A DNA stretch of 64,000 bases from Numida meleagris (taxonomy: Eukaryota > Chordata > Aves > Galliformes > Numididae), in the NCBI RefSeq assembly GCF_002078875.1, contig NC_034409.1, forward strand, positions 17,001,483 through 17,065,482, written 5' to 3'. Below, in pieces: positions 47,801-60,399 of the stretch; the stretch's first letter is position 1, and every line of letters starts with the position of its first letter. The position numbers were made by a program, and so were the translations under genes. The notes under the pieces are model-generated. The model saw only the letters and a program-made list of their open reading frames with translations, did no database searches and was not told the DNA's origin.

Positions 47801-49954
47801 GTTCATGTTTTCTACAAAGGCACATCAACAGTGGAGCATAAGAAGCTCACTTCTCCCACATGGTTTTCAGTGTATAATTAAAATTATCACCACAAGATGG
47901 AGTTCTGAACTTTCCATCATGAACAATCATTTCATTGTATCAACGAGGAGTAAAGGTCATTTCTTTCTACTATACTTCAGTTATACCTGAAATATCCAGG
48001 AGTGTTTATCAGTATAAGTATTCAACAGAAGAAGGTAACAACTTTGGAACTATTTCTATGGCTAAGATAGTGTCTTAATGCATTGTTACTGGTGGTTTTA
48101 AAACTGCACTTTTAATCTCTTCTAGTCAGCTATGTTCATAGTCGAAGAAAAAAAAAAAAGTAGATTCTCATATAGCTTTACTGTTTAAGAATCTTTTCTT
48201 CATCTTTTCCTATTCCCTTATACATTCACTAAGAGCGATGGACCTGCAGCATATTGAAGATGTTGCAAAGAGAAACTTTCTGCCACATTGGCACTTGAAG
48301 TTTTGGAAATGAAAATAGCATCTACACTTATTGCATATGTAAACAATGAGTTTTTATAGTATGAGGGATTTAGTATAATTAGTTTACTGTTTAAGGAATG
48401 TTTTATACAGTGCAATTTGTAAGAACACTTTTTAGTTTCAGTTGATGCTTCAGTTTATGTGATTAATTACTTTGTAATTGTGATAAGATTTTAAAATACC
48501 AATAGAGATTGAACAATTAAGTGAGTTTAAAGGACTTTTTGTTTGATCTATACAATAAATATAGTTTCATAAAATTACCAGTGTTTCTATTTCATCGTAA
48601 ATCAATATTTTTATAAATATGTACTATAGATCTTCGTTTGATTTTTTTAAAACTTGTTTCTTTTAATTATGTAGGCTTTAGAGTCTGAAAATGCTTTCAG
48701 AACTCTTGCCGTTTTATAAGATAGTTGCTGGTGTCAGTTGCTGGAGTTGTAGCATAACAACTGGCGGTGCTTTCGTACGTTGTGGTGCTGAACGGACAGC
48801 TCATGGCAGTGCTAAGCTTTTCTTCAATGATGACACGTGCACAACGGTATAGAAATTGTTATAATTATAGTATATAAGTTTTTTTAAAAAAATACATTTA
48901 AAATAAATATGATTGATTATAGAAAATAATTTGTTGTGTTCCTCTTCGTTATGGAATACACTACAATGTCTGAGGTCATACAGTCCTGTACTTTATGAGG
49001 ACCCTTCCTTTAAATTATCCTGCTTTAATGCTTAGAAGAGCAAGAAAAGTAAAATATTGGGAATTTGTGTTCTCTCTTTTTTTTTTCATTAGTTTATGAT
49101 ATGGTGTGTTAATTCTCTCTCACCTTCTTTGCAAATCCCTTGCTTTGGGATATCATGCAATATGATTTTAATCTGTTATGTTACTCAATAGTAATGGAAG
49201 GTTCAAACTATTAAGCTTTAATTGAACAAAAGCAAACCAGCAGAATTATAATGAGGCAATTAGCGCTTTGCTCTAATTTTCTTTAACCCAGTTATTCAGT
49301 CATTAGTAATTTCATCTCTGATATATTAAGCAAACTTTGAAAATTCTATTGATCTTTTAAATTTTTATATGCTATTAATCATTTTAGAAGACAAACAAAC
49401 AACAACAATAAAAAGAACAGCTTTGCTCTGAAGGTAAACATGTGAGAACTCTTGAGAATAAGCACTAAATTCAGTAGTTTCAAACACATAAAAATGAGGA
49501 TATGCTTTTTATTATTATAGGAAATGATCTTATTAATGACCCAGAGTTATGTCTTCCTTTGTAGAGTCAGAAAGAATTGTAGTCTAACTTTCCTTTTAGT
49601 TCTCTCTGTTGACTTAAGTGTCTTACATTGTGTTCAGTTTATCAGCTCAAATTCTCCTGAAAATATTTAAAGTATCTGTCATACTTTTTGTGACCTGGCC
49701 GTCTACTTAATACAAAGGCCTACTCACACTTCAACAGGAGCTAATACAAAAACAAATTTGCAAACAAAATTTGGCCTTGCATATTTGAAATTCTAGAATG
49801 ATCATTGCTGTTCTGTTGATACTTCTATTTATTAAGGATTAATTATTGAAATCATTTGTAATAGTATGTTGTTATCCATGTACCATGATTATTATCTCCT
49901 AAATGAAGGAATGCCTTTATCTTTTCAAATTTTAAATAATGTTGTAATTCCTAA
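44829..49954. other. unique AT-rich sequence, no gene seen
   Basis: A short purine-rich segment at 46,480-46,590 could read as a Glu/Leu/Arg-rich helix, and a CpG-containing pocket lies at 48,735-48,850. A TA microsatellite is at 46367-46378. The frames (up to about 109 codons) lack known domains. Confidence 0.5.
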
Positions 49955-50107
49955 CCTGTGAGAAGCTGTGGAGATCCACATCCTGACATTGAAACAGTTC
50001 TGAGCAACCAGCACCAGTTAGCTCTGCTCTGACCAGGGAGTTTGGACTAGATGATCTCCAGAGACTCCTTCTGCCTTCAACTATTTTGTAACCCCATGAT
50101 TCTGTGA
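49955..50107 (+). mobile_element. CR1 LINE, 3' end, plus strand, decayed
   Basis: 'gttctgagcaaccagcacca' corresponds to the usual 'ctgggcaacctg' phrase. 'ggagtttggactagatgatc' and 'tccagagactccttctgcct' follow, ending at 'ccccatgattctgtg'. About 150 bases are left. Confidence 0.87.
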
Positions 50108-50934
50108 AACTGGAGAATAGTTTCCATGTTTCTGGATGAAGGGAGGCTACTTGGGGAAACCTTATGTTTTCGATCTGAATTTCTATGTGATAACTACTGG
50201 GAATTCCACAGGTTTTTATCATTTAGTGGGACAAAGTGAAAAAGACTATGTACTTGTCCATAGTCAAGCACATGACGACTCAAAAAAACCCTCACATCTA
50301 GAAGACCATCTTTTAGAAATCCTTTAACTGGAGATTATTGATACAGGCAATGAAAATGAGACCTTTTGCAAGAGAATGAATTTGCTTTGCTTGTGCCATT
50401 CTCTGAGATGTTACCTCTAGGGTGGCAATCTGTTAGCTCCTGGTAAAATGAGCACGGTGCTGCTCATGAGCAAATGTCAAGTAACATTTTATGACATTTT
50501 TGTTTACTGAGTCTTCACCATTCACTTTGCTGTTTATGTGGATAGTAGTTTTTCATTTTAAGTGGAGCCATCCATTTCAACTGATGCTCACAGTTCTAGG
50601 ACTCCTTTCCTCTGTATGATCTTCCTATGAGGAATAGCAAATGCTGTTATCTATCCCATCACAACTATCTAGAACTCCTACAGCCTGTTGAACTCCCTGT
50701 ATTTCCCTCATATTTTAACTGCTTAACTTTCAATTACCAGTATGGGATTCCTGTGGCATTTTCATTAGTGTTTGGCCAAGCACTCCAGAAACTTCACAGC
50801 CCTTATTAACATCTTCTGAGAAGGTTTTCTGGTAAATTCCTTTAGCTTCATTGCTCTTTCTTGCCTGCATCCTGCAGGCTCCTCCATGTAATAGACAAAG
50901 GTGTATTTTCTCTTGGAGTGAAGACGTGTAATTC
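50108..50934. other. unique sequence, no gene seen
   Basis: No gene or repeat recognised. Short frames only. Confidence 0.5.
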
Positions 50935-51140
50935 TGTGGCGGTTGCAGCCTGGTGGCAGCTAAAGTTTACCACAACTGATCTCTCACTCCCCTTCCTCAA
51001 AGGAAGAGTGGGAGAAAATATGATGAAAGAGGACATAGGAGTTGATATAAGGACAGGGAGGTCACTCATCTATTACAGTCATGGGCAGACTCAATACAGG
51101 GATATTAATACAATGTATTGGCTATTGCTAACAGACTAGA
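50935..51140 (-). mobile_element. avian endogenous retrovirus LTR fragment (probable)
   Basis: The order of phrases ('gtggcggttgcagcctggtg', 'gcagctaaagtttaccacaa', 'tctctcactccccttcctca', 'ggagttgatataaggacagg') resembles the end of a widespread avian ERV LTR as it appears on the opposite strand. Later similarity is weak ('aatacaatgtattggc', 'agactagagcagtgag'). No internal viral gene or partner LTR is visible. The right edge is uncertain. The call rests on remembered wording of the family, not on a search. Confidence 0.5.
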
Positions 51141-53040
51141 GCAGTGAGAAACTGGCTTTTGTTTACTTTCAGATGACTGAATGTTTTCCCCAATCAGCTG
51201 TGTATCTCTGGGGATGGAATAGCCTGGGGAATACAGAAACCTGTTCCAACCAGATAACATGGTCTGAACTTACATCACAAAGAGGGTGTTACAGGCCTAG
51301 AGTCTTGGTTTTGTCCTTAAGAACATTTCCTCCTGTCTTGTTTCACTGCTTAAACACCACTTCCCACCTGGAACTAGGAACTACTTACTACTATTACTCC
51401 TTTAGTTGGATGCATTTTCCAGCTCTCTCTAACTAGCCTCTGTTTCAACAATCTCAATAGAAATGAAAGGAAATAAAGAAATGGTCATACAGGTAACCAT
51501 TCTGTTCTCTATCATCTGTCTTTTTTGGCTTTTATGAAGCAGAACCACCACCTATGCTCATCATATAGTATCAGAGTATGTTTTTTGCAGGTGCAAACAA
51601 AAGCAGGTAGCTTACAGGCAACCAACTTCCCCATAGTGTTGGGAGAATCAGAGAAAATTAAAAGCTAATCATGCAACCTAACTGGGCATGTAAGCTCTTT
51701 AATAACAAGAGTCTCTGTTTTTCTAACCTAATTATTTTACTCATGTATAGTTCATATTTTTTTCTATTATTTAATGGTAATTAAATTTAGGCAGTTACCT
51801 AGTTGTTGCAGTTTTCTCATCCTGAAGTGAAGGTATGATACCTGCTTGCTGTTCTCAAGATCAACGACTGTGTACTAAAGCAGAGGAGAGCCTAGAAACC
51901 CAATCCACAACCCCTATTTTTGGGGCAGCACTCGACTACTGCTGCCAAAGGGGAGCACTGCTCTGAACTTGATATTTAAATGGATTCATTGCTGTCTGAT
52001 AAAGTTCGTTGTGGTCAGACTATGATTTCTTGATCTATTGGGAAAGTAAACACCAAAAAGAAATCTCAGTAAGAGAGAGAAAAAGGAAGGAATAATAGTT
52101 TCTAAATTGGGGTTCATTGAGAACAGGTGATCTGAATGGTTGTTTCTACTATTTGCACTGCAATAATATATATATATATAAGATTGGAATGAATCTCAAG
52201 ACACAATGTAATCTATACTCTTATGAGATTTAGGATTACCCCTAATGGATATTTATATAATGTCTTAATAAAAAATCACGTTAAGATGTGGCTTCCCTGT
52301 CAGTGATAATCTGCACCATCACTTAACTGTCTCAATAGCTAGACTGTTTTCAATTAGCATCTGATGTAAATCCCCTCTGCTATGTTGGTAGCTCTAATTA
52401 AAACCAGAACTAATTTATCTACATCTTTCTTAAGACATGAAGCCACCAACTGAAAAATGTGCTATTGCTAGAACTGCAGGAGCAAAGTTTAACAGATGCT
52501 GCTTGCCTTGTCTCTTTGTTTTTGTCAATGAATTCCAAAGCTATGCTTTACTTTGTTTCAAGATTGTGTTCTTGGATCACTGTTCACTTTGTGATCCACT
52601 ATCCCTTCATATCTTTTTCCATTATTTATGCAGTTGTCCAATACTTTTTATTTTTTAAATATTTAGCATTTGAGGAAAAATGTGATGCCTATACCTTTCC
52701 CCTTCCAAAATGAAAGACAATGTGCTGTGTTCTGGATTCAGAAGAATCGTGTTATCATTTGATCAGATCTCTGAGTTCATTATATTGTTAACCTCTCTAA
52801 ATTACTAAAAAATTATCCTATAATATGGAGAACAACCTTGATGCTGAGTGCATATATTTGCATGATTCTAATATTTAATTTATAAGCCAAATTCTGTTCT
52901 CTGTTTTTCTGGGGTAAATACACTTACTGCAGTTGTCCCTCCTGATTTGACCTCATTAAAACTGAAAATACTGTATAACTCTTATTACACTAATAGCAGA
53001 AATATTTTATCCAAAAGAAACCATGTTGGGAATATAGTTA
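51141..53040. other. unique sequence, no gene seen
   Basis: A TA microsatellite is at 52166-52182. A patch at 52,890-52,965 ('aagccaaattctgttctctg', 'ggggtaaatacacttactgc') resembles a palindromic amniote repeat. Chance frames only. Confidence 0.5.
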
Positions 53041-53099
53041 GCCTGTTTTTGTTTGTTTGTTTTTGTTTTCGTTGTTTGTCTGTTTCTTTCTTTTTGTTT

Positions 53100-53187
<88 letters not shown>

Positions 53188-53193
53188 TCNTTT

Positions 53194-53289
<96 letters not shown>

Positions 53290-53290
53290 A
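53041..53290 (+). repeat. TTTG then CTTT microsatellite with one ambiguous base
   Basis: A short GTTT-rich lead (53045-53080) passes into about 200 bases of CTTT units with an 'n' at 53190. Long Phe/Leu/Ser frames across it are repeat artefacts. The ambiguous base and phase change suggest the true length is unresolved in the assembly. Confidence 0.98.
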
Positions 53291-53604
53291 TGTAATGCTT
53301 TACATCATCTGAAGGAAAATATTTTTTGTATTAAAATCCTATTCTGGATATGGTGTGTTCTGTTCAGGATATGGTGATCAGGGAATACACTTCTGTTGCT
53401 CTCCTATATTAGAACCAGTTATGGCCCATATAACTGTCATGGTTTCAGTAACCTGGAAATTTGTTGCCATAATGAAGCTTCCCAATAAACAAGGTTATTC
53501 TTATTTATCAAGTCAGCAATTGAATCTGCAGCTGAACAGAGAGGCTTATTGTGTAAAGATCTGAGTTCATATGTAACATATTTTGAAATGCTGTATATGG
53601 ATGG
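53291..53604. other. unique sequence
   Basis: Nothing recognised between the microsatellite and the MIR relic. Confidence 0.5.
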
Positions 53605-53818
53605 CAGAATATAGTCATGGTTACGGCAGTGAGCAGGAAATCACAGTTTTGAGTCTTGGCTGTGCCATAGACTTTCTGTGTGACTTTGGACAAGCTACTC
53701 TTTGTGCATTAGCTAATAATACTATCTCTATCTCCCAGGGGTGTTGTGAGAATACATTCATTAATGTTTGTAAGGCACTTGGATACTATAGTGATGGGGC
53801 CATATAAGCACTTAGAGA
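53605..53818 (+). mobile_element. MIR-type (CORE) SINE relic
   Basis: The order fits a MIR element. A tRNA-derived head ('atagtcatggttacggcagt', 'gagtcttggctgtgccatag') is followed by the conserved core ('tctgtgtgactttggacaag', 'ggggtgttgtgagaatacat') and an L2/L3-like tail ('gtaaggcacttggatact', 'ggggccatataagcac'). This family is an ancient amniote SINE, and its presence indicates long-undisturbed DNA. All parts are diverged but collinear. Confidence 0.82.
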
Positions 53819-54049
53819 AACAATCCATTTTTGCAACAATGTGCATCTCCCTGACTAAGGACTTTTTTGCTGGAAGTTTTTCATCGATGCTTGTTATGAA
53901 TAAATCTACTTTATAATGACACAGCGAGGTTAAACTGCCTTTTGGAGTGCAGTCGCACTTCAGTATTCAGAACAGGTGGGAACAGTCATAAGTTTGAAAG
54001 CTGTTCCCAAGGTAAGAGAATAGAATTTTTATACTCAGGAATTTGAATC
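53819..54049. other. unique spacer
   Basis: No recognised feature between the two ancient repeats. Confidence 0.5.
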
Positions 54050-54300
54050 GAAAAGATACCCCTCCTGATTCATCTAGTTCAAAACATGGAGGATTATTTA
54101 CATCTCTATCTGTCTCACTAATAGTTTATTCTATTTTAAGCACTTCTCATTACATTGTCTGAACTACCTCCTCAGGCAAGTCATTCCATTGCCTAATTGC
54201 CTTTAAAGTTAAACAGTTTGCTCAAATGTCTACCCTATTTTTTTTCCGTGTGGAAATACGCTGCTCTTTCAGTCTGTCCTTTCTTTCTGAAATAACCTTC
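54050..54300 (-). mobile_element. ancient CR1/L3-like LINE 3' region
   Basis: The phrases 'caggcaagtcattccattgc', 'ctaattgcctttaaagttaa' and 'acagtttgctcaaatgtcta' resemble the complement of the 3' part of old CR1/L3 LINEs (a 'small enough to squeeze' region just before the UTR). Divergence is high and no tail is clear, so the family assignment is tentative. Confidence 0.5.
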
Positions 54301-57300
54301 ACTGATTCGTGTTCAGTTCAGACACACAACACAGTTACAGCAGGTTAACAAGGTATTGCTTTAGAGCTGATGGGAGGTAAATTGGTGAGCCACTGTAATT
54401 TGATTTGATAATTTGCCTGGCTGAGTGCTATACAGTATTAAAATCGGAATGTAGGACTGAGAGCATTAGCACCAAGGAGAAGAAAAGGAATATTAAGTAT
54501 TCCCAAGGCCTTCATAGAGAACTTGTTGATAATAAGTTTTCAGTCTAGGGAGATTGTTGGTGATTGTACTTCATAAAAGGCAGTTTTGTTTTGTTTGTAG
54601 AAACTAGAGGCAGAAGATAAATTATAGAAGTAAGGGTCTGGGATGAGTGTGAGCAGTCCTTCTGAGAAGTGGAAAGGGTTCTACAGGTTTGAGACTCGGG
54701 AAACAAAGTATGTCTTGTGCATCTGTGTAAAACTTTTTAATTTGGGACCCTGAAACCAACCACATTTCCAGAAGAGACAGAAGTATCAAATACAAATTGC
54801 AAAAAGTTTATGGAAATGCATGGTCACTGGAAGACAGAAACACTGAAAATGCCCCAGTAGTGGGAAAAGATACTGTGTCCTTTCTTTCTGTATTAAATCT
54901 AGAGAATCCGCATGGTCTTTGAAAATATTCAATTATGGGAAATGAGGGCTTGCAGTCACTTACAAGATGTAAACATATAGTTAAACTGGCCTAATTGCTT
55001 CTTGGGCTTATAGGACTGCTTGTTATTAATGTAGAGTTTGCAGTGAAGTCCATCCCTGCACAGTTGTTTGAATATGTACTGAATAGGATTGTTTTTTAAT
55101 AAAGTTCCTGTATGGGTGATAGTGGAAATGATTCTGAAAGTGATGGCTTCTCAAGAGGAATATTGCTTTTAAGTTATGGTTAGACTTTATTAGCTATACA
55201 TGAAGACAGAGATGTATCATTTATTTATTATCTTTTTTTTTTTTTTTTCCTGTCTGTGACTGGGAATTGAATGAGTTTGATATCATCCTCTTTTACACAT
55301 ACAAGGAAAATATACCACTATGGGCAGAAGAACTAAAAATTAAAGAAAGAAGCAAGGCACAATATTCCAGCACAAAGTTACTACAGAAGGAGCTACAGGT
55401 AGCAACATGTAATTTTAACATGGATTCACAACCATCAGTCTGCTCCCAACCTCATGTGTTGTATCCTGTTTTCTAGGCTTAGCTAAGGGGTCAGTACAGC
55501 CATCTCTCTTTTCAGTCTGTCAGTAGATGCAGGACCTATGTTTGAGGATTCTTAATCAGAATTCAAGATTTTTTTTAGTAAAACTTGATGCAGGATTGAA
55601 GTAAAATCAAGAAGAAGCATCATTAACAATTGTTAATGAAATATTATTATTTTCAGTTAGTTGCTTTGCATAACATCTCTTTTTAAGTTGCTCATGATTC
55701 TGTTCATTAGGCGTTATTGCAGTCCTATGTTACCAAAAATTTCCTCAATGAGTATGTTTTCATAGTGGATTACAGCAATGACAATAAAATTTCTATCAAA
55801 ATATTTGGAAAAAAAAATGTAACTTAAAGGACCACTGTTATCTTATTTAAAAATAGGGAATGTTTTACATTTTATGTCAAACTAATGCTCTTTGGTACAT
55901 GGTATGCATCACACACACACAAGAATAACTGGGATAATGATTAATATACTGAAAAATGGTGTACAAAACAAAAGATGCCTGTTCATATAACTCCATTTTG
56001 ATTGCCATCCATTAAAAAATAGGACCACCACAAACAGATGAAAATTTAAATTTCTGTTAAAATTTTCTCATCCTATGTTGTGTCTGTTGAAAAGAACATA
56101 CCTATTTTCAGTAGTATATCTAGAACAGGTAAAACAAAAACAGTTTAACCTACTCAGACTATTACAGTTGCATTACTGGAATTTAATGATTGCCTTACCC
56201 CACGCCAACAACTTCTTGAGGCTCTTTTTCTATATGTGAAGCAGTAGGTCGTATAATCTGGAAAGGGTAAGAACCTTTTCCTTATGGCAAAGTAAATTGT
56301 TGTGATTTCTCACAGCAGGAAGTCATTGGATCATATGCTGATTCTGTCCACTTTGATAGGACGACTTTATTAATAAACAGCTTCATACCTATGGCATGTC
56401 ATTAGGATTGATGCCAATTGTGCATATTGTCAGCAGATTAATTTCTCCCTTCCTCATCTCTTTGCAGACCTTAAACCATTAGGCAATGGTCAGTATACAA
56501 TTAGAAATAGTGTTGCTGATACTACCTGCTTCTCTTCTCTCTTCTGTATTCTTCTAAAGTGATTATGAAGGAAGCATGTTTATTTAATTAAAAACTAATG
56601 ATACCTATTGGAGGAAAAAAAATGTTTATGGGCAAAGAGGAGAATACATTATGTGGTTGGCAGTGGCATTTAAAATAAATCTAAAAGGACCTATGACAAT
56701 TATTCTAGTTAGTTATACTGGCTTTTGCTAGTCCTTCTTTTCTACAAGTAATTGTCATGTGGTTGGGTTGTTCAATTTCTCCTGTTTTCATGGAATACCA
56801 TTTGCTTTCTGTAATGAAGAGAAAAAAAAGGGAAAAAGGGGGTGTTCTTTTTATAGAATAGTTTCTTCTTAAAAACCAAAACAACAACAACAAAAACCAC
56901 CACCACCAAAAAAAAAAAAAAGCCAACAAAGCAAACTGTTTATGGATCCAACATTTGATGGCATTAGAGTTTAAGATTTTATTTCATATGGCTGAATTTT
57001 ACCATGAAGGCTGTAAGTAGATACGTGCTATATACTATACTATATTTCCTTTATAGGGAAGATATGAATGCTTAGCCTCTTTCAGAGAAAATAGGGGTGG
57101 GGAAGAGAGACTACTTTACCTCGTTTCAGTTATATCAGATGTATCTGGATATGTACTTGTTTGACTTGTATCTGAAATGATGCAAAAATACCTTCTAAAA
57201 TCAGTGGAGGTCAGTTTTAATAATACTGTTCTCAGGATCTGGAAGTAGCCATTATATAAAGTAGGGTAATTGTAAGGGGAAACTCCAAAGTCTTCAATTC

Positions 57301-60300
57301 TAAGATCATCAGGTGTGTGGGCTGCTAGACCCCCTAATATTGTAGTTTATTCTGTGTTCATTTCTTTTTTTTATTTTCAGAAGTGATTTCAATTGAATCA
57401 TTTATGGTTCTTCCATTCAGATTATAACAGCTATTTTGGAGCGGAAAACCCTCAATGGCTGTATATGAGACATTGTCCGGGGTGCTTCCAAGATGCTTTT
57501 GAGCTGGGTAAGGAAATTGCTGAGTGTTGACCCATTCTGAAAGCACTATGGCATGGACTGAAAGCATATAGTTTATAAAATGTGTTACTAACCTATTATT
57601 TATTGCACTAATGACAGAATAGACTATAAACCTTCCCTCTGAAGTACAAAACTGAACAAAATAAACACTTATTTAAAAAAAAATGAAGTATTTTCAAAAA
57701 TGAAATACAGTATCCAATCTGTATTTAGTAGATCATACATAAAAACATTGTCATCATTAGCCACTTCTAATGTGTCTACTTTCTCTACAGTAGCCATTCA
57801 ATGTATAATATCATACTGATCTAATGTTATAATATCAGCATTATATTAGTATACTGGTGAGGTAAACCATAATGAAATTTTTGCTGCGTCTTTAGGGTCA
57901 AAGATAACTGTTTCTGTGGGCGCAACTTAACCAGTATGTCAGTTTAAGACTTCAACTCATATTCCAGCCCTAATTTGTGATCACCCCTGCAGTGTACATG
58001 TTACCTTACGCATTTAGCAATGATGAATCCTCTGCCCGTTCAGATACAGACATGGGCAACTAAAAACATGTGGGCTACTGAACTCAAACCTGTGCCTTGT
58101 AGGCTGTATGGGCATGGGGTGTTGGTGTGGACCTTCTACTGCTATAGTACTCTTTTGTAGTGTTTCATCCATCTGAAATCTGACAGCATCAGCTACAGTA
58201 TCTGCAAGATTTTTACTGAAGTTAGTTCACTGTGTGCTGCCAGTAGCTGAAGCTGCAACACAACAAAGTTAATGCTGCCCAGTATGTTAAGGGTACTGTT
58301 TTAATAGCTTTGCTTTTTTGTTGTTAAATGCCAAAATCTTAGATGCCCCATTTCATGTTGTAATTAAAGCTTTCTACTTCAAAACAAAAACAGAGGATAT
58401 TATCCTTTAGAAACACACTTTTCACCAAAAAGGAAAAATAAAAAAAGGTGAAAAGCTGCTATACAGTGGCCACTTCATTAACTGTAGTAAGCTATAGGGT
58501 GCCTGATGTGTCTGACAAATAGAAAAAAAAATAGACATTTTACAAAAAAAAGTAGGCAAACAAATAGTAAGTAGGTTGCACATGCAGGAGAAGGTTATAT
58601 AAATCTGTATTTCCTACCATTATCCCACACCAGGTGTACATTGATGGGACTCCAGTGTGTTAATTTCTCATAACAGAGTCTGGTAATAAAACTCATATTG
58701 GCTTGCAGTAATCCCTTTTCATCCTACTGAACAAAATTTGTCTTATACTGTTTAGTGTTATCTGGCCACATCTAACAACAGCTAGAAACTTGCTAATATG
58801 TTGTTTGGGTTTTTTTGTTGTGGGTTTTTTTTTTTTTTTTTTGGTACTATTGAGAACTAGTAGACTATATTATACATGAATGGCTTGTAAAAGTATTGGT
58901 TTATATTTCAGAATAACAAATAACTTTGTGTTCTAATTTCTCCTTTACTTAATCAAGTTTTCAAAATGAAGTCCTGAACATAGGCCCAGAAAAAACTCAA
59001 TGTATAACATTCTGGACCTCCTTAAATGTCACAGTCTCATGCAAATGTAAAACTCTTGAAAACAGAGTTTTCAGGCTTAAAATAACAGTGCCATAGTGGT
59101 AAACCCATTTTAACTTATACATAAACTGTTATAATTGTTTCTTTTGTGCATGTAACAATTTTATTATTTTTTATTTGAGGCTTTGAATATTTTTAAAGCA
59201 TCTGCACATGAATCTGAAAAGTATTTGTCTCTCCTCCACTGGTTTATTAGCAACTAGAGATTGCCCCTTCTCTCAGTAATATCAGCCAACAAGCTCAAAC
59301 ATTACAGAGGCACACATTGGCTCTTCCTCGTACGTTCAGAGTGTGTTTTATCTAATTCTCGAAGTGCCCTGTTTGCTCTAGATATGCTCAATTTTTGCTG
59401 CAGCTCCCATTCTTACCTATCAGCAATTAAAAGTGTCCATTGTTTTGTGGCTTCAGCTCCTGATCAGTGTTTGTGATATCCATGTTTTGAGGGGGAAGGT
59501 CAACAGGTAAATAAATGTAAAGAAAGTTTTCCGATTAGAGTTTGAGCTATAAGACATAGAGCTTATTAGCCAGGTTCCCAGTGAGCATGAGTTTACAATT
59601 GGTATAGTATTGCTCCTGCTGAATTTGGATCTTTTTCCCACCTTTTCTTAGGTGAGAGGAAGAAAGAAAACCCTCAAAACTTTCTAACTTTTCAACTTTT
59701 CTGTACAAGACTGTTATACTGCATTGTTGGCTGATCTGTGGAGGTTTGCTATGTATTGATTCATATGACTTGAGTCACTGCTTATTCTGCATGGCTTACT
59801 TCATGGGTCTCATTTTCAATGAAGAACTTAACTCATTAAATGTTACAACACTTCAATTGTGTGTATTTAGGCTGGACCTTCAGGAAGTGATGCTGGAAAC
59901 TATGGATCATAACTAAGTTCCATTAATTTAATTTGTTTAGTCATCATGGTTATAATACAAATCCTTTCTGGGGGAATAAAAAGAAAAAAATATATATTTT
60001 GAGTAGAGAAGCTATAAAAATGCAAATTATTTTAAAATTCAAAAAGTGAAAATATGAGGATAAGCCTATTTGTGATCTTTTGTAGCTCTACAGTCACTGG
60101 AACATTTAAGACTATGTTATGCTCATCAATCTTAACTGTGAGTTTCAGGTGTTATATACTCTCTGAACTATTTTAAGATGATAATCTTATAACTGGGGGC
60201 AGGTGGAAAGGCCTTTGAGACCTCGTAGACTTTCTCTTTGAGTTCAGTAGTTCTCCTTCTGGATATGAGTTGCTGCCTATTCCGGTCTTTGTAGATGAAT

Positions 60301-60399
60301 GAAGGTGTCTTGAAAGCATTTTGAGTACATGAAGGCCATAAACAAACCAGAAAAAAAAGGGAGTAGAAAGAAAGGGCAGGCAGGCAACATGATATTACA
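54301..60399. other. unique AT-rich sequence, no gene seen
   Basis: It includes T/A homopolymers (55232-55248, 58828-58842), a CA run at 55911-55920 and a compound AAC/ACC/A run at 56879-56921. Frames are short and motif-free. Confidence 0.5.

Noticed and set aside
52947..53377. Phe/Leu/Ser-repeat frames of 80-121 codons
   Set aside because: Pure translation of the CTTT microsatellite, all three frames open.
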